DNA of 64,000 bases. Source: Limnovirga soli (lineage in GTDB: Bacteria > Bacteroidota > Bacteroidia > Chitinophagales > Chitinophagaceae). The translations under genes were made by a program, and so were the position numbers. The notes under the pieces were generated by a model, which was not told the origin of the DNA, did not search any database, and saw only the letters and a list, made by a program, of their open reading frames with translations. Positions 25,495-35,139 of this stretch are shown here, one piece after another (the stretch's first letter is position 1; every line of letters starts with the position of its first letter). The stretch spans positions 62,001-126,000 of the forward strand of contig NZ_WHPF01000005.1 in assembly GCF_013106755.1 (NCBI RefSeq), in the 5' to 3' direction.

Positions 25495-26973
25495 TTATAA
25501 TTCTTTACGTAACCGGGCTACGGGCACATTTAATTGTTCCCTGTATTTGGCTACAGTACGGCGGGCAATATTATAGCCTTTTTCCTGCAACATTTCGGTA
25601 AGGCTTTCATCGCTTAATGGTTTTCTTTTGTCTTCGCCTTCAATAAAATCACTTAATATTTTCTTTACTTCACGGGTACTTACTTCTTCGCCGCTATCGG
25701 TACTTAACGATTCACTAAAGAAAAATTTCAGCCTGAAAGTGCCAAACTCGGTTTGTACAAATTTGCTGTTGGCCACACGGCTTACGGTAGATATATCCAA
25801 ACCGGTTATTTCAGCAATATCTTTTAAAATCATGGGTTTAAGGTTGGTTTGATCACCGGTTAAGAAAAACTCTTCCTGATAATTCATAATGGCCCCCATG
25901 GTACCCAGCAAAGTATGTTGCCTTTGCTTAATCATATCAATAAACCATTTGGCAGAGTCTATTTTTTGTTTAATAAACAAAACTGCTTCTTTCTGGCGCT
26001 TATCTTTTTTACTGCCCTTTTCGTATTCTTTTAGCATATCTCTATAACCCTCGCTTATGCGCAAATCGGGTGCATTGCGGCTATTAAGCGTAATATCCAG
26101 TATGCCATTGGTATTGGTAATAAAAAAATCGGGCACAATATAGCTTTCGGCAATATTCAGTTCGCCCATATTGCCACCTGGTCTTGGGTTTAATTTTATA
26201 ATTGCCCCAATAACAGCTTTTAAATCATCATCGGTAAGGTTAAGGCCTCTTTGTATTTTCTCGTAGTGTTTCTTGGTAAACTCATCAAAATATTTATCCA
26301 ATACCTGTATGGCCATCAGCACATTTTTACCCGATGCTTTCTGGCGCTGCAACTGCAGCAGCAAACATTCTTTCAGGTTACGGGCACAAATTCCAGGAGG
26401 GTCAAATTCCTGTATCAGCTTAATAATATTTTCAATTTCCTTTTCAGTTGCTTCAATATTTTGCCTAAAAGCCAGATCATCGGCAATAGAAGCCAGTTCG
26501 CGGCGCAGGTAGCCATCATCATCAATACTACCTACAATCTGTTCAGCAATTTTATAGGTTTTTTCTTCCAGCGAAAGCATGCCTAGCTGGTCTAGCAATT
26601 GTTCATGAAAGCTACTCTCTACCCGGTGGGGTATGGTTTGATGTTCATCCAGTTCGGGGTAATTATCATCTTTTGTTTTATAATCTGCTACTTCATCATC
26701 TCCTTCACTTACATATTCGCTTATATCAATATTGCCATAATCATCTTCCTGGCTGTCGTACTCTTCTTCTGTACTTTCATAATCATCTTTCTGCTCAAAA
26801 TCATCATCGCCATTATCTTCTTCACCGGTTTCCAGTGCAGGGTTTTCTTCCAGCTCTTCTTTAATCCGTTCTTCTAAATTGGCCGTAGGTATTTGCAGCA
26901 GTTTCATTAACTGAATCTGCTGGGGAGAAAGTTTTTGTAATAGCTTTTGTTGTAATGACTGACTTAGTGACAT
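25495..26973 (-). CDS. rpoN: RNA polymerase sigma-54 factor
   Basis: A 492-residue sigma-54. Region I is at the N-terminus (LSQSLQQKLLQKLSPQQIQLMKLLQIP), followed by a long acidic region II (about residues 45-115). The core-binding domain includes PGICARNLKECLLLQLQRQ. The helix-turn-helix is in the segment LKDIAEITGLDISTVSRVANSK, and the C-terminus carries the exact RpoN box ARRTVAKYRE. It drives -24/-12 promoters activated by AAA+ enhancer proteins, none of which is visible in this window. Confidence 0.97.
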   Translation of the reverse strand: MSLSQSLQQKLLQKLSPQQIQLMKLLQIPTANLEERIKEELEENPALETGEEDNGDDDFEQKDDYESTEEEYDSQEDDYGNIDISEYVSEGDDEVADYKTKDDNYPELDEHQTIPHRVESSFHEQLLDQLGMLSLEEKTYKIAEQIVGSIDDDGYLRRELASIADDLAFRQNIEATEKEIENIIKLIQEFDPPGICARNLKECLLLQLQRQKASGKNVLMAIQVLDKYFDEFTKKHYEKIQRGLNLTDDDLKAVIGAIIKLNPRPGGNMGELNIAESYIVPDFFITNTNGILDITLNSRNAPDLRISEGYRDMLKEYEKGSKKDKRQKEAVLFIKQKIDSAKWFIDMIKQRQHTLLGTMGAIMNYQEEFFLTGDQTNLKPMILKDIAEITGLDISTVSRVANSKFVQTEFGTFRLKFFFSESLSTDSGEEVSTREVKKILSDFIEGEDKRKPLSDESLTEMLQEKGYNIARRTVAKYREQLNVPVARLRKEL

Positions 26974-27042
26974 TGTATGGTGTTATCCTTCTTCTACTTT
27001 ACAGTAATTGTTAGCCAGCAATAAATCGCTGCTCAACGCCTC

Positions 27043-27062
27043 TTGTGTCACTCACTTGTACG
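27043..27062 (+). repeat. Variant repeat TTGTGTCACTCACTTGTACG
   Basis: This is the TCACTCACTTGTACG variant also seen at 5884 and 54616, here in the divergent gap between rpoN and a small exported protein gene. Confidence 0.55.
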
Positions 27063-27156
27063 TTTGGGGTGCTACGCATCAAACAACACAAAAAAATTAA
27101 ACGGCACATTAATTGTGGCTGCTGTAAATTTACGTACAAATAAATGGTAGAAAACG

Positions 27157-27441
27157 GTGAAGATTATTTGTTTCTTTGTGAATTTATTGCTAATAAGTGC
27201 TACTGCATCTAAGGCACAAACGGCGCCGGCGCCGGCAAATAATAGCTTTAAGCCTGTAAAAGATAGTTCTCAATATTTTAGTTTACGCATTTTGCCAGCT
27301 AATTACTACGCCACCAACATAGGGTTTTTCTGTAAAAAAGAATTGCAACTGCAAAAAACCACAAAAATACCACTTAAATTCAGGCTAGGCTCCATAGAAT
27401 ATACCAATAAGCTGGAAGGTAAAAATGCCATATGGCATTAA
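27157..27441 (+). CDS. Small exported hypothetical protein
   Basis: A 94-residue protein beginning with a GTG start and a signal peptide (MKIICFFVNLLLISATASKA). After a short Pro/Ala linker come YFSLRILPANYYATNIGFFC and KKELQLQKTTKIPLKFRLGS, a pattern I associate with a small conserved Bacteroidota family lacking an assigned function. It stands alone between rpoN and purM. Codon use is like its neighbours. Confidence 0.55.
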   Translation: MKIICFFVNLLLISATASKAQTAPAPANNSFKPVKDSSQYFSLRILPANYYATNIGFFCKKELQLQKTTKIPLKFRLGSIEYTNKLEGKNAIWH

Positions 27442-27526
27442 CAAATATAAGCGGCATCCATACCTAAATAACTATAAGATGCGGTGATTTGTATTTATCT
27501 AAAAACTGTAATATTATAGCACCAGA

Positions 27527-28699
27527 TTAATAAACAATCTCTTGCTGGTGTACAGTTAATACCAGTTCTTTTGTATTGGATGCTTCAACACAACCAACAA
27601 TTTTTGCAGGAATATTAAACCCGGCTGCCACCTCAATCATGTTGGCTGCAGCACTGGCAGAGGTGAAAATTTCCAACCGGTGACCCATATTAAAAACCTG
27701 GTACATTTCCCTGTCATCTGCACCTGAGTTTTGTTGAATCAGTTTAAAAATAGGCGGTGCCTCAAACAAATTGTTTTTAATAATTCGCAATGGCTGAGGC
27801 AGGTATTTCATGCACTTGGTTTGTCCGCCGCCACTGCAATGTATAACCCCATGCATATCACTAAAATTATTTTCCAGTAATACTTTCATCAATGGGGCAT
27901 AGGTTCTGGTGGGGCTAAGCAAAAGCTTACCAATATTGGTTACACTGCCATCAGGGAGTGTATAACTGTCAGTCATTTTATTATTGCCAATATATACTAC
28001 TTCTTCCGGCAGGGTAGCTTCAAATGTTTCAGGATACTTGGCAGCATAGTATTTACTTAACACATCATGGCGGGCACTGGTTAATCCATTACTACCTAAG
28101 CCGCTGTTATAGCTGGTTTCATAACTGGCCATGCCATCGCTGGCAAAGCCAACAATTACATCACCCGGTGCTATCAGCTGATTGGTTATTATATTATCCT
28201 TATGCCAGCGGGCCATCATAGTGCCATTTACTGCAATAGTTCTTACCACATCACCCACATCTGCAGTTTCGCCACCCAGGTATTGAATTTGTACACCGTA
28301 AGCTTTTAAAGTATCAAAAAACTCCTGGGTTCCGTTTATAACCTGTTCCAGTAATTCACCAGGAATTAAAGATTTATTTCTATCGATGGTAGAAGAAAAC
28401 AAGATATTATCATATACACCCACACACAATAAATCATCCAGGTTCATGGCAACCGCATCCTGGGCAATTCCTTTCCAAACACTGGCATCACCGGTTTCTT
28501 TCCAGTACAGATAGGCCAAAATACTTTTAGTACCAGCTCCATCCGCATGCATGATATTGATAAAATTCGTATCGCCTCCTATAAAGTCTGGGTACATTTT
28601 GCAAAAAGCATGTTTAAATAAACCCATATCCAGTTTCTGTATGGCTGCATGTACTTCTTCTTTTTGTGCTGATACCCCGCGTTTTGAATATAATGACAT
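27527..28699 (-). CDS. purM: Phosphoribosylformylglycinamidine cyclo-ligase
   Basis: PurM (AIR synthase) closes the imidazole ring in purine synthesis using ATP. The 390-residue protein is the longer Bacteroidota form. ATP/FGAM-binding landmarks are INIMHADGAGTKSILAYLYW, VAMNLDDLLCVGV, QYLGGETADVGD, DVIVGFASDGMASYETSYNS and VIHCSGGGQTKCMKYL. A TACATTTG box on the - strand near 28731-28738 is a plausible promoter with a leader of a few dozen nt. The gene is divergent from ribF. Confidence 0.93.
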   Translation of the reverse strand: MSLYSKRGVSAQKEEVHAAIQKLDMGLFKHAFCKMYPDFIGGDTNFINIMHADGAGTKSILAYLYWKETGDASVWKGIAQDAVAMNLDDLLCVGVYDNILFSSTIDRNKSLIPGELLEQVINGTQEFFDTLKAYGVQIQYLGGETADVGDVVRTIAVNGTMMARWHKDNIITNQLIAPGDVIVGFASDGMASYETSYNSGLGSNGLTSARHDVLSKYYAAKYPETFEATLPEEVVYIGNNKMTDSYTLPDGSVTNIGKLLLSPTRTYAPLMKVLLENNFSDMHGVIHCSGGGQTKCMKYLPQPLRIIKNNLFEAPPIFKLIQQNSGADDREMYQVFNMGHRLEIFTSASAAANMIEVAAGFNIPAKIVGCVEASNTKELVLTVHQQEIVY

Positions 28700-28796
28700 T
28701 CTCTTTTGAATTGCTGGTTGTAAAATGTTTCTGTTTGCAAATGTACAATTGTAGCGCTTTCGTTGTCAATCACTTTCTTATTTAGCCGGTAAACAT

Positions 28797-28804
28797 TAGT
28801 TTTG
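28797..28804 (+). promoter_or_regulatory. -7 box TAGTTTTG of ribF
   Basis: An exact TAnnTTTG match ending 9 nt before the ATG at 28814. It covers the upstream in-frame TTG at 28802, which supports the later start. Confidence 0.5.
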
Positions 28805-28813
28805 CGCCACTTT

Positions 28814-29758
28814 ATGCAGGTTCATCAGCTTTCAGATATTTTACCACAATTTAAAAATGCCGTTATTACCATTGGTACTTTCGATGGCGTGCATACGGGC
28901 CACCAGCAAATAATTGCCCAGTTAAAACAGGAAGCTGCTGCTATAAACGGCGAAACAGTTATCATAACTTTTCACCCACATCCCCGTAAAGTAATTGCCA
29001 GCAAGCCCATTTTTATGCTTAATACGCTGGCAGAAAAAATTGAACTGCTCGAGGCAAAAGGTATAGACCACCTGGTGGTGGTGGCATTCAACGACGATTT
29101 TGCAAGGCAATCTGCCGAAGCTTATGTAAAAGACTTTTTATTTGCCCGTTTTCACCCGCATACAGTAATTATTGGGTACGACCATCGTTTTGGCCGCGAC
29201 CGGCAGGGCGATTATCAGCTTCTTGAAACCTATGGCAAAGAACTGGGCTTTGCGGTAAAAGACATTCCCGAACACGTATTAAATAATATTACCGTTAGCT
29301 CTACTAAAATAAGATCAGCCCTTTTTGAAAACGATATTGTTACCGCCAACGAATGCCTGGGGTACGATTATTTTTTTGAAGGAATGGTGGTAGAAGGTAA
29401 TAAACTGGGCCGCACAATTGGTTACCCAACGGCCAATTTATTAATAGAAAACGAAGAAAAATTAATTCCTGGTAATGGTGTTTATGCCGTAACCGCTACG
29501 CTTGCCACCGCAGATGGTTTTTTTACCCATAATGCCATGATGAATATTGGTGTACGCCCAACTGTAGATGGCACCAAAAGAATGATTGAGGTAAATATTT
29601 TTGATTTTGACGCAGATATTTATGGCAAAACCGTAAGGGTATCCCTAAAAAAATATTTACGTGGCGAGGTTAAATTTAACGGCTTGCCTGCCTTACAGGC
29701 GCAACTGGCTTTGGATAAGTTAGCTGCCCTGCAATATTTAGATCAGGCTAAGGACTAA
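28814..29758 (+). CDS. ribF: Bifunctional riboflavin kinase / FAD synthetase
   Basis: A 314-residue RibF from the ATG at 28814. The N-terminal FMN adenylyltransferase domain has VITIGTFDGVHTGHQQIIAQ, FHPHPRKVI and VIIGYDHRFGRDRQGDY. The C-terminal riboflavin kinase domain begins near residue 185 with EGNKLGRTIGYPTANLLI, GVYAV and MMNIGVRPTVDG. It makes FMN and then FAD from riboflavin. No FMN riboswitch is visible upstream, and the promoter box leaves no room for one. Confidence 0.95.
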   Translation: MQVHQLSDILPQFKNAVITIGTFDGVHTGHQQIIAQLKQEAAAINGETVIITFHPHPRKVIASKPIFMLNTLAEKIELLEAKGIDHLVVVAFNDDFARQSAEAYVKDFLFARFHPHTVIIGYDHRFGRDRQGDYQLLETYGKELGFAVKDIPEHVLNNITVSSTKIRSALFENDIVTANECLGYDYFFEGMVVEGNKLGRTIGYPTANLLIENEEKLIPGNGVYAVTATLATADGFFTHNAMMNIGVRPTVDGTKRMIEVNIFDFDADIYGKTVRVSLKKYLRGEVKFNGLPALQAQLALDKLAALQYLDQAKD

Positions 29759-29767
29759 GCTATTGTA

Positions 29768-29819
29768 CCCGGCTAACAGTACAAAAATTGGGCTTTACTT
29801 GCGTCGCACTCTTGTACTG
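29768..29819 (+). repeat. TGCGACGCAA-family repeat copy
   Basis: CCCGGC (29768-29773) then TTTACTTGCGTCGCACTCTT GTACTG (29794-29819). It lies between convergent ribF and holA, with its CCCGGC end 9 bp from the ribF stop. Confidence 0.85.
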
Positions 29820-29863
29820 CCGGTACTTTGGGCAGCAAAACAAGGTATAAGGCCCCCAAACAA

Positions 29864-30856
29864 TTAAGCCATAATTTTTACCACCAACTCCTTCATCAGG
29901 TCTGCATCTTCTGTGGCGGCATCATTAATACCAATACTTCTTAAATTATAGTGGTGCAGCAGTAATAATATTTTTTCAATTCCTGTATAGCCATAATTAT
30001 TGATAGCCCCCAATGCCGTTCTAACAGCAAAAGAATTTTTAAATACCGGAAATAATGCCTGTTCACTGCGGTTATCCATACCAAAAACGGTATAAATCTT
30101 ACTAAAATAACTGTAAAGAGCAGGTAACATCATTTGTATGGGCCCCGCCTTGGGGTTAGCCGCAAAATATTGAATAATCCGAATAGCTTTAGGCAGGTTT
30201 TTTTGTGCAATAGCATCCTGTAACTCAAATACATTAAACTCTTTACTTACACCAATAAAAGTTTCAATATCGTCTTCTGTAATATTTTTTCTGCCTTTCA
30301 GGTTAATAGTAAGTTTTTCAATTTCATTTCTTAACCGGCTTAAATCGTTACCTATATGGTCTATTAATAATGCCTGGGCTTTGGCATTAATGGTTAGGCC
30401 TTGTTGCTGAACCATACCGGCAACCCACTCGGGCAACTGGTTATCATAAAATTTTTTAAAAGAGAAATACTCTGTTTTTTTTACCAGTTTCCCAAAAGCA
30501 GTTCTGCCATCTACTTTTTTATCTTTATAGGCAATTACCAAAATAGTACTGGATAATGGTTTGGTAATATAATGCTCCAGCTTATCTATTTCCTTCATAT
30601 GCTGGGCTTCTTTTAGCAATACTACCTGTCTTTCGGCAAACATGGGATAACGCATACAGGCATTTACCACTGTAGCCCAGTCTGTATCGCGGCCATATAA
30701 AACGGTAAGATTAAAACCGGCCTCACTATCGCTTAGTATATGGTGTTCTGCATGGTCTATAACGGTATCTATAAAAAAAGGCTCTTCGCCTTCCAGCCAA
30801 TACACTGGTTTAAATACCTTTTTTTTCCAATCGCCTATTATTTTCTCTGCAGACAT
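29864..30856 (-). CDS. holA: DNA polymerase III delta subunit
   Basis: A 330-residue clamp-loader delta subunit. The N-terminal AAA-like domain shows KPVYWLEGEEPFFIDTVID and LPSTILVIAYKDKK-type segments (here KPLSSTILVIAYKDKKVDG). NDLSRLRNEIEKLTI and the FNVFELQDAIAQKN segment mark domains II and III. It opens and loads the sliding clamp as part of the pol III clamp loader. A TATCTTTG box ends 5 nt before this ATG, suggesting a leaderless transcript. Confidence 0.93.
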   Translation of the reverse strand: MSAEKIIGDWKKKVFKPVYWLEGEEPFFIDTVIDHAEHHILSDSEAGFNLTVLYGRDTDWATVVNACMRYPMFAERQVVLLKEAQHMKEIDKLEHYITKPLSSTILVIAYKDKKVDGRTAFGKLVKKTEYFSFKKFYDNQLPEWVAGMVQQQGLTINAKAQALLIDHIGNDLSRLRNEIEKLTINLKGRKNITEDDIETFIGVSKEFNVFELQDAIAQKNLPKAIRIIQYFAANPKAGPIQMMLPALYSYFSKIYTVFGMDNRSEQALFPVFKNSFAVRTALGAINNYGYTGIEKILLLLHHYNLRSIGINDAATEDADLMKELVVKIMA

Positions 30857-30861
30857 GGCCG

Positions 30862-30869
30862 CAAAGATA
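30862..30869 (-). promoter_or_regulatory. -7 box TATCTTTG of holA
   Basis: An exact TAnnTTTG match on the - strand. Only 5 nt (CGGCC) lie between it and the holA ATG at 30856. Confidence 0.55.
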
Positions 30870-31007
30870 AAACCTCAGTCAGGTTAATGTATGCACAGTT
30901 AATTACAAAATATCAACAATACAGCTTTCTGTACTTAAACTGCGGGTTTAAAAATTACACCTTGATGCTGGTTTAATTGCTGTTCTTATCCTGCCCATTA
31001 TATAACA

Positions 31008-31059
31008 GAACCCCAAAAAGTGCGACGCAAGCGGTGTTGCCCAAAGCTATTGGCCGGGC
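31008..31059 (-). repeat. TGCGACGCAA-family repeat copy
   Basis: GAACCCCAAAAAGTGCGACG CAAGCGG (31008-31033), then GCCGGGC (31053-31059). Its outer end leads directly into the A-run of the terminator at 31062. Confidence 0.8.
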
Positions 31060-31061
31060 AC

Positions 31062-31093
31062 AAAAAAAAGGCCATCTGCAATAAATGGCCTTT
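31062..31093 (-). terminator. Rho-independent terminator of the dienelactone hydrolase gene
   Basis: AAAGGCCAT (31067-31075) and ATGGCCTTT (31085-31093) form a 9-bp stem with a 9-nt loop. On the - strand the stem is followed by a T-run. It begins 25 nt after the stop codon. Confidence 0.8.
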
Positions 31094-31117
31094 AAACTAT
31101 ATTATATTGATAAACTT

Positions 31118-31957
31118 TTAGTTCATTCTTGCCTTTACAAATGCCAACACTTTGGCATACGCATCATCAGTTGCCGCCTGATTATGATTGGGGTTGCTTG
31201 GATTAGCAAATGCATGATTGGCTTCGTAACGGTTTACCGATAATTTTACGCCTGCAGCAGCTGCATCTTTTACAAATTGGTCTACCACTGCAGGGCTTGG
31301 CCATTGATCCAGGTTACCAAAAAATCCGACAATATCGCAGTTTATGGTTTTTAACCTGTTTACATCTTTTTCGGGTTGGCCATAGTACATCATGCATCCA
31401 ACTGCCTGTTTACCCCCTTCTATTGAGGTTTGCAGGCTCCATCCGCCACCAAAACACCAGCCAATGGTAAATACTTTGGCGCTGCTGCCTACATAGTTGT
31501 ATGCGCCTTTAATAATGGCCATTGCCCTTTCGGTTTTTACGCTTTGCATATATTTAGTTGCATCTTCGCGGGTGGACGCTACTTGTTTATCGTACAGGTC
31601 TAGTGCAATTACATTTACACCAAGATCGTTGGCCAATTGCTCGCTTTGCTTTTTAATATAATCGTTTAAGCCCCACCATTCGTGTATTACAAAAATGTAA
31701 TAAGGAGTTGGTTTGGCGGCTTTTATTTCCCAGGCATGGGCATCTGTGCCATCGGCGGCTTTATAGCTTATATCAGCACCGGCGCCGGTATAGGTATACG
31801 GCAGGGGCTCGGCATGGGCGCTTACAAAATTCTTATCGTTAAGGTTTAACGCATATTTTTCTGTGGCAGTGGTGGGCATGCAACAGCTCATGTTCATTTG
31901 AGCTTTACTACTTAAAAAAGGCAGCAAAAGCATGGATAAAAAAGCAATTTTTTTCAT
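31118..31957 (-). CDS. Exported dienelactone hydrolase family protein
   Basis: A 279-residue alpha/beta hydrolase with a signal peptide (MKKIAFLSMLLLPFLSSKAQ). The family's Cys nucleophile is in FTIGWCFGGGWSLQ, the catalytic Asp in GFFGNLDQWPSP and His in YEANHAFANPSNP. HEWWGLNDYIKKQSEQLAND is also characteristic of dienelactone hydrolases. The extra N-terminal 60 residues contain the cysteine-containing MNMSCCMP segment. The physiological ester substrate is unknown; a periplasmic location is expected. Confidence 0.88.
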   Translation of the reverse strand: MKKIAFLSMLLLPFLSSKAQMNMSCCMPTTATEKYALNLNDKNFVSAHAEPLPYTYTGAGADISYKAADGTDAHAWEIKAAKPTPYYIFVIHEWWGLNDYIKKQSEQLANDLGVNVIALDLYDKQVASTREDATKYMQSVKTERAMAIIKGAYNYVGSSAKVFTIGWCFGGGWSLQTSIEGGKQAVGCMMYYGQPEKDVNRLKTINCDIVGFFGNLDQWPSPAVVDQFVKDAAAAGVKLSVNRYEANHAFANPSNPNHNQAATDDAYAKVLAFVKARMN

Positions 31958-32202
31958 TCAGGTAGTTTTAAAAGATGTGAAAATGATTGAAAAAGTACAA
32001 CATATTAATAGTATAATAGTTCTGCAAAAATTAATTTTTTCACAGCGTGTATATCCAGATTTTTTTGGGCGGGAAAATAGCTTTAGGTTTGCATGACCTC
32101 TGAGAATTTATTTTTCTCCGCTTAGGTCTGAAAGAAGACTATTCAGCAATTGTTGTAGCCAATTATCCGGACAATCATTTTTGTCGATACATTTTGCGTT
32201 AA

Positions 32203-33894
<1,692 letters not shown>

Positions 33895-33903
33895 TAGTAT
33901 TAA

Positions 33904-34063
33904 CCCGGCGCAAGTACTGCTATCCGGCTTACTTGCGTCGCACTCTTGTACGGCTTTCTGGCTACTGAGCAAAAACAACAATGCCTTTAAACAGCTGCGT
34001 CTGTTGCTGCAGCACAAGAGTGCGACGCAAGCGGTGCCCATATAATGGACTGCTGCCGGGCTC
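33904..34063. repeat. Facing pair of TGCGACGCAA-family repeats
   Basis: Left half: CCCGGC (33904-33909), CTTACTTGCGTCGCACTCTT GTACGG (to 33953). Right half: CACAAGAGTGCGACGCAAGC GG (34013-34034), then GCCGGGCTC (34055-34063). The halves are inverted copies 59 nt apart, so the RNA could fold into a long hairpin. The pair lies between pyrG and the PfkB kinase gene. Confidence 0.9.
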
Positions 34064-34095
34064 AAAATAATCTAACAGGTTTGGCGCAAATGCAA

Positions 34096-34103
34096 TAGGT
34101 TTG
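34096..34103 (+). promoter_or_regulatory. -7 box TAGGTTTG of the PfkB kinase gene
   Basis: An exact TAnnTTTG match 22 nt before the ATG at 34126, directly after the repeat pair. Confidence 0.45.
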
Positions 34104-34125
34104 CCGCCGTTAAAAAATAAGCAAT

Positions 34126-35049
34126 ATGTCTTTATTAGTAGTTGGTACCATGGCTTTTGATGCCATAGAAACCCCATTTGGCAAAACGGATAAAATTATT
34201 GGCGGATCTGCCACTTATGTAGCTTATGCAGCCAGCAATTTTGTGCAACCCGTGCAACAGGTATCTATTGTAGGGTATGATTTTCCGCAGGAAGAAATGG
34301 AATCGCTGCAAAGCCGTGGTGTAAACCTGGAAGGTGTAGAAATAGTGCCCGATAAAAAATCGTTTTTCTGGAGTGGCAAATATCATATGGATATGAACAG
34401 CCGCGATACTTTGGTTACCGACCTGAATGTACTGGCCGATTTTAATCCCATACTTCCCGATAGTTTTAAAGATGCTGAATTTGTTATGCTGGGCAACCTG
34501 ATGCCATCCCTGCAAAAAAGAGTAATTGAACAACTGAGCGGCCAGCAAAAACTAATTGTTGCCGATACCATGAATTTTTGGATGGATATTGCTTTGGAAG
34601 ACCTGAAAGAAGTGCTTACCATGGTAGATGTGTTACTGGTAAACGACAGCGAAGCACGCCAGTTAACCGGTGAATTTTCGATTGTAAAGGCGGCCAACAA
34701 AATATTAACCATGGGCCCCAAATACCTGATTGTAAAAAAAGGTGAACATGGTGCTTTATTATTTCATGGCAAACAGGTGTTTTTTGCACCCGCACTACCA
34801 TTGGAAGATGTGTTTGACCCCACTGGTGCCGGCGATACTTTTGCAGGCGGCTTTATTGGACACCTGGCACGTACAAAAGATATTTCTTTCGAGAACATGA
34901 AAACAGCCATTATTGTGGGTAGCGCCATGGCCAGCTTTTGTGTAGAAAAATTTGGTCCGGACCGTTTACGGGAAATTACCAAGGCAGATATTGATACCCG
35001 CCTGTCTGAATTTGTGCAACTGGTAAACTTTGATATAAACCTGGTATAA
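34126..35049 (+). CDS. PfkB-family (ribokinase-like) sugar kinase
   Basis: A 307-residue PfkB-fold kinase. The N-terminal strand and glycine-rich turn are KIIGGSATYVAYAASNF, and the C-terminal signature is DVFDPTGAGDTFAGGFIGHLA, with Asp as catalytic base in GAGD. LLVNDSEARQLTG is a further PfkB segment. The lid is short. The substrate could be a sugar or a nucleoside and cannot be told from sequence. A strong terminator follows at 35083. Confidence 0.87.
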   Translation: MSLLVVGTMAFDAIETPFGKTDKIIGGSATYVAYAASNFVQPVQQVSIVGYDFPQEEMESLQSRGVNLEGVEIVPDKKSFFWSGKYHMDMNSRDTLVTDLNVLADFNPILPDSFKDAEFVMLGNLMPSLQKRVIEQLSGQQKLIVADTMNFWMDIALEDLKEVLTMVDVLLVNDSEARQLTGEFSIVKAANKILTMGPKYLIVKKGEHGALLFHGKQVFFAPALPLEDVFDPTGAGDTFAGGFIGHLARTKDISFENMKTAIIVGSAMASFCVEKFGPDRLREITKADIDTRLSEFVQLVNFDINLV

Positions 35050-35082
35050 CCACTTAATAAGATATAGGACTGTTTATCATTT

Positions 35083-35110
35083 AAAAACTTCCCTCCGCGG
35101 GAAGTTTTTT
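35083..35110 (+). terminator. Rho-independent terminator
   Basis: AAAAACTTCCC (35083-35093) and GGGAAGTTTTT (35099-35109) form an 11-bp stem with a 5-nt loop, followed by T residues. It separates the PfkB kinase from the M13 peptidase gene. Confidence 0.85.
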
Positions 35111-35139
35111 AGTTTTACAACTTCAACAAATAAATGCAT

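Noticed and set aside
26599-26877. Long hydrophobic + strand frames inside rpoN (also 26673-26864)
   Set aside because: They are antisense to the acidic region of sigma-54, whose Asp/Glu codons read as Ile/Phe/His runs on the other strand.
28700-28813. FMN riboswitch upstream of ribF
   Set aside because: No conserved riboswitch core, and the promoter box leaves fewer than 10 nt before the start.
34096-34103. A -33 TTTG element upstream of several -7 boxes
   Set aside because: Spacing (8-14 nt) is too short and inconsistent for most genes; only tRNA-Leu shows a good 20-nt distance.
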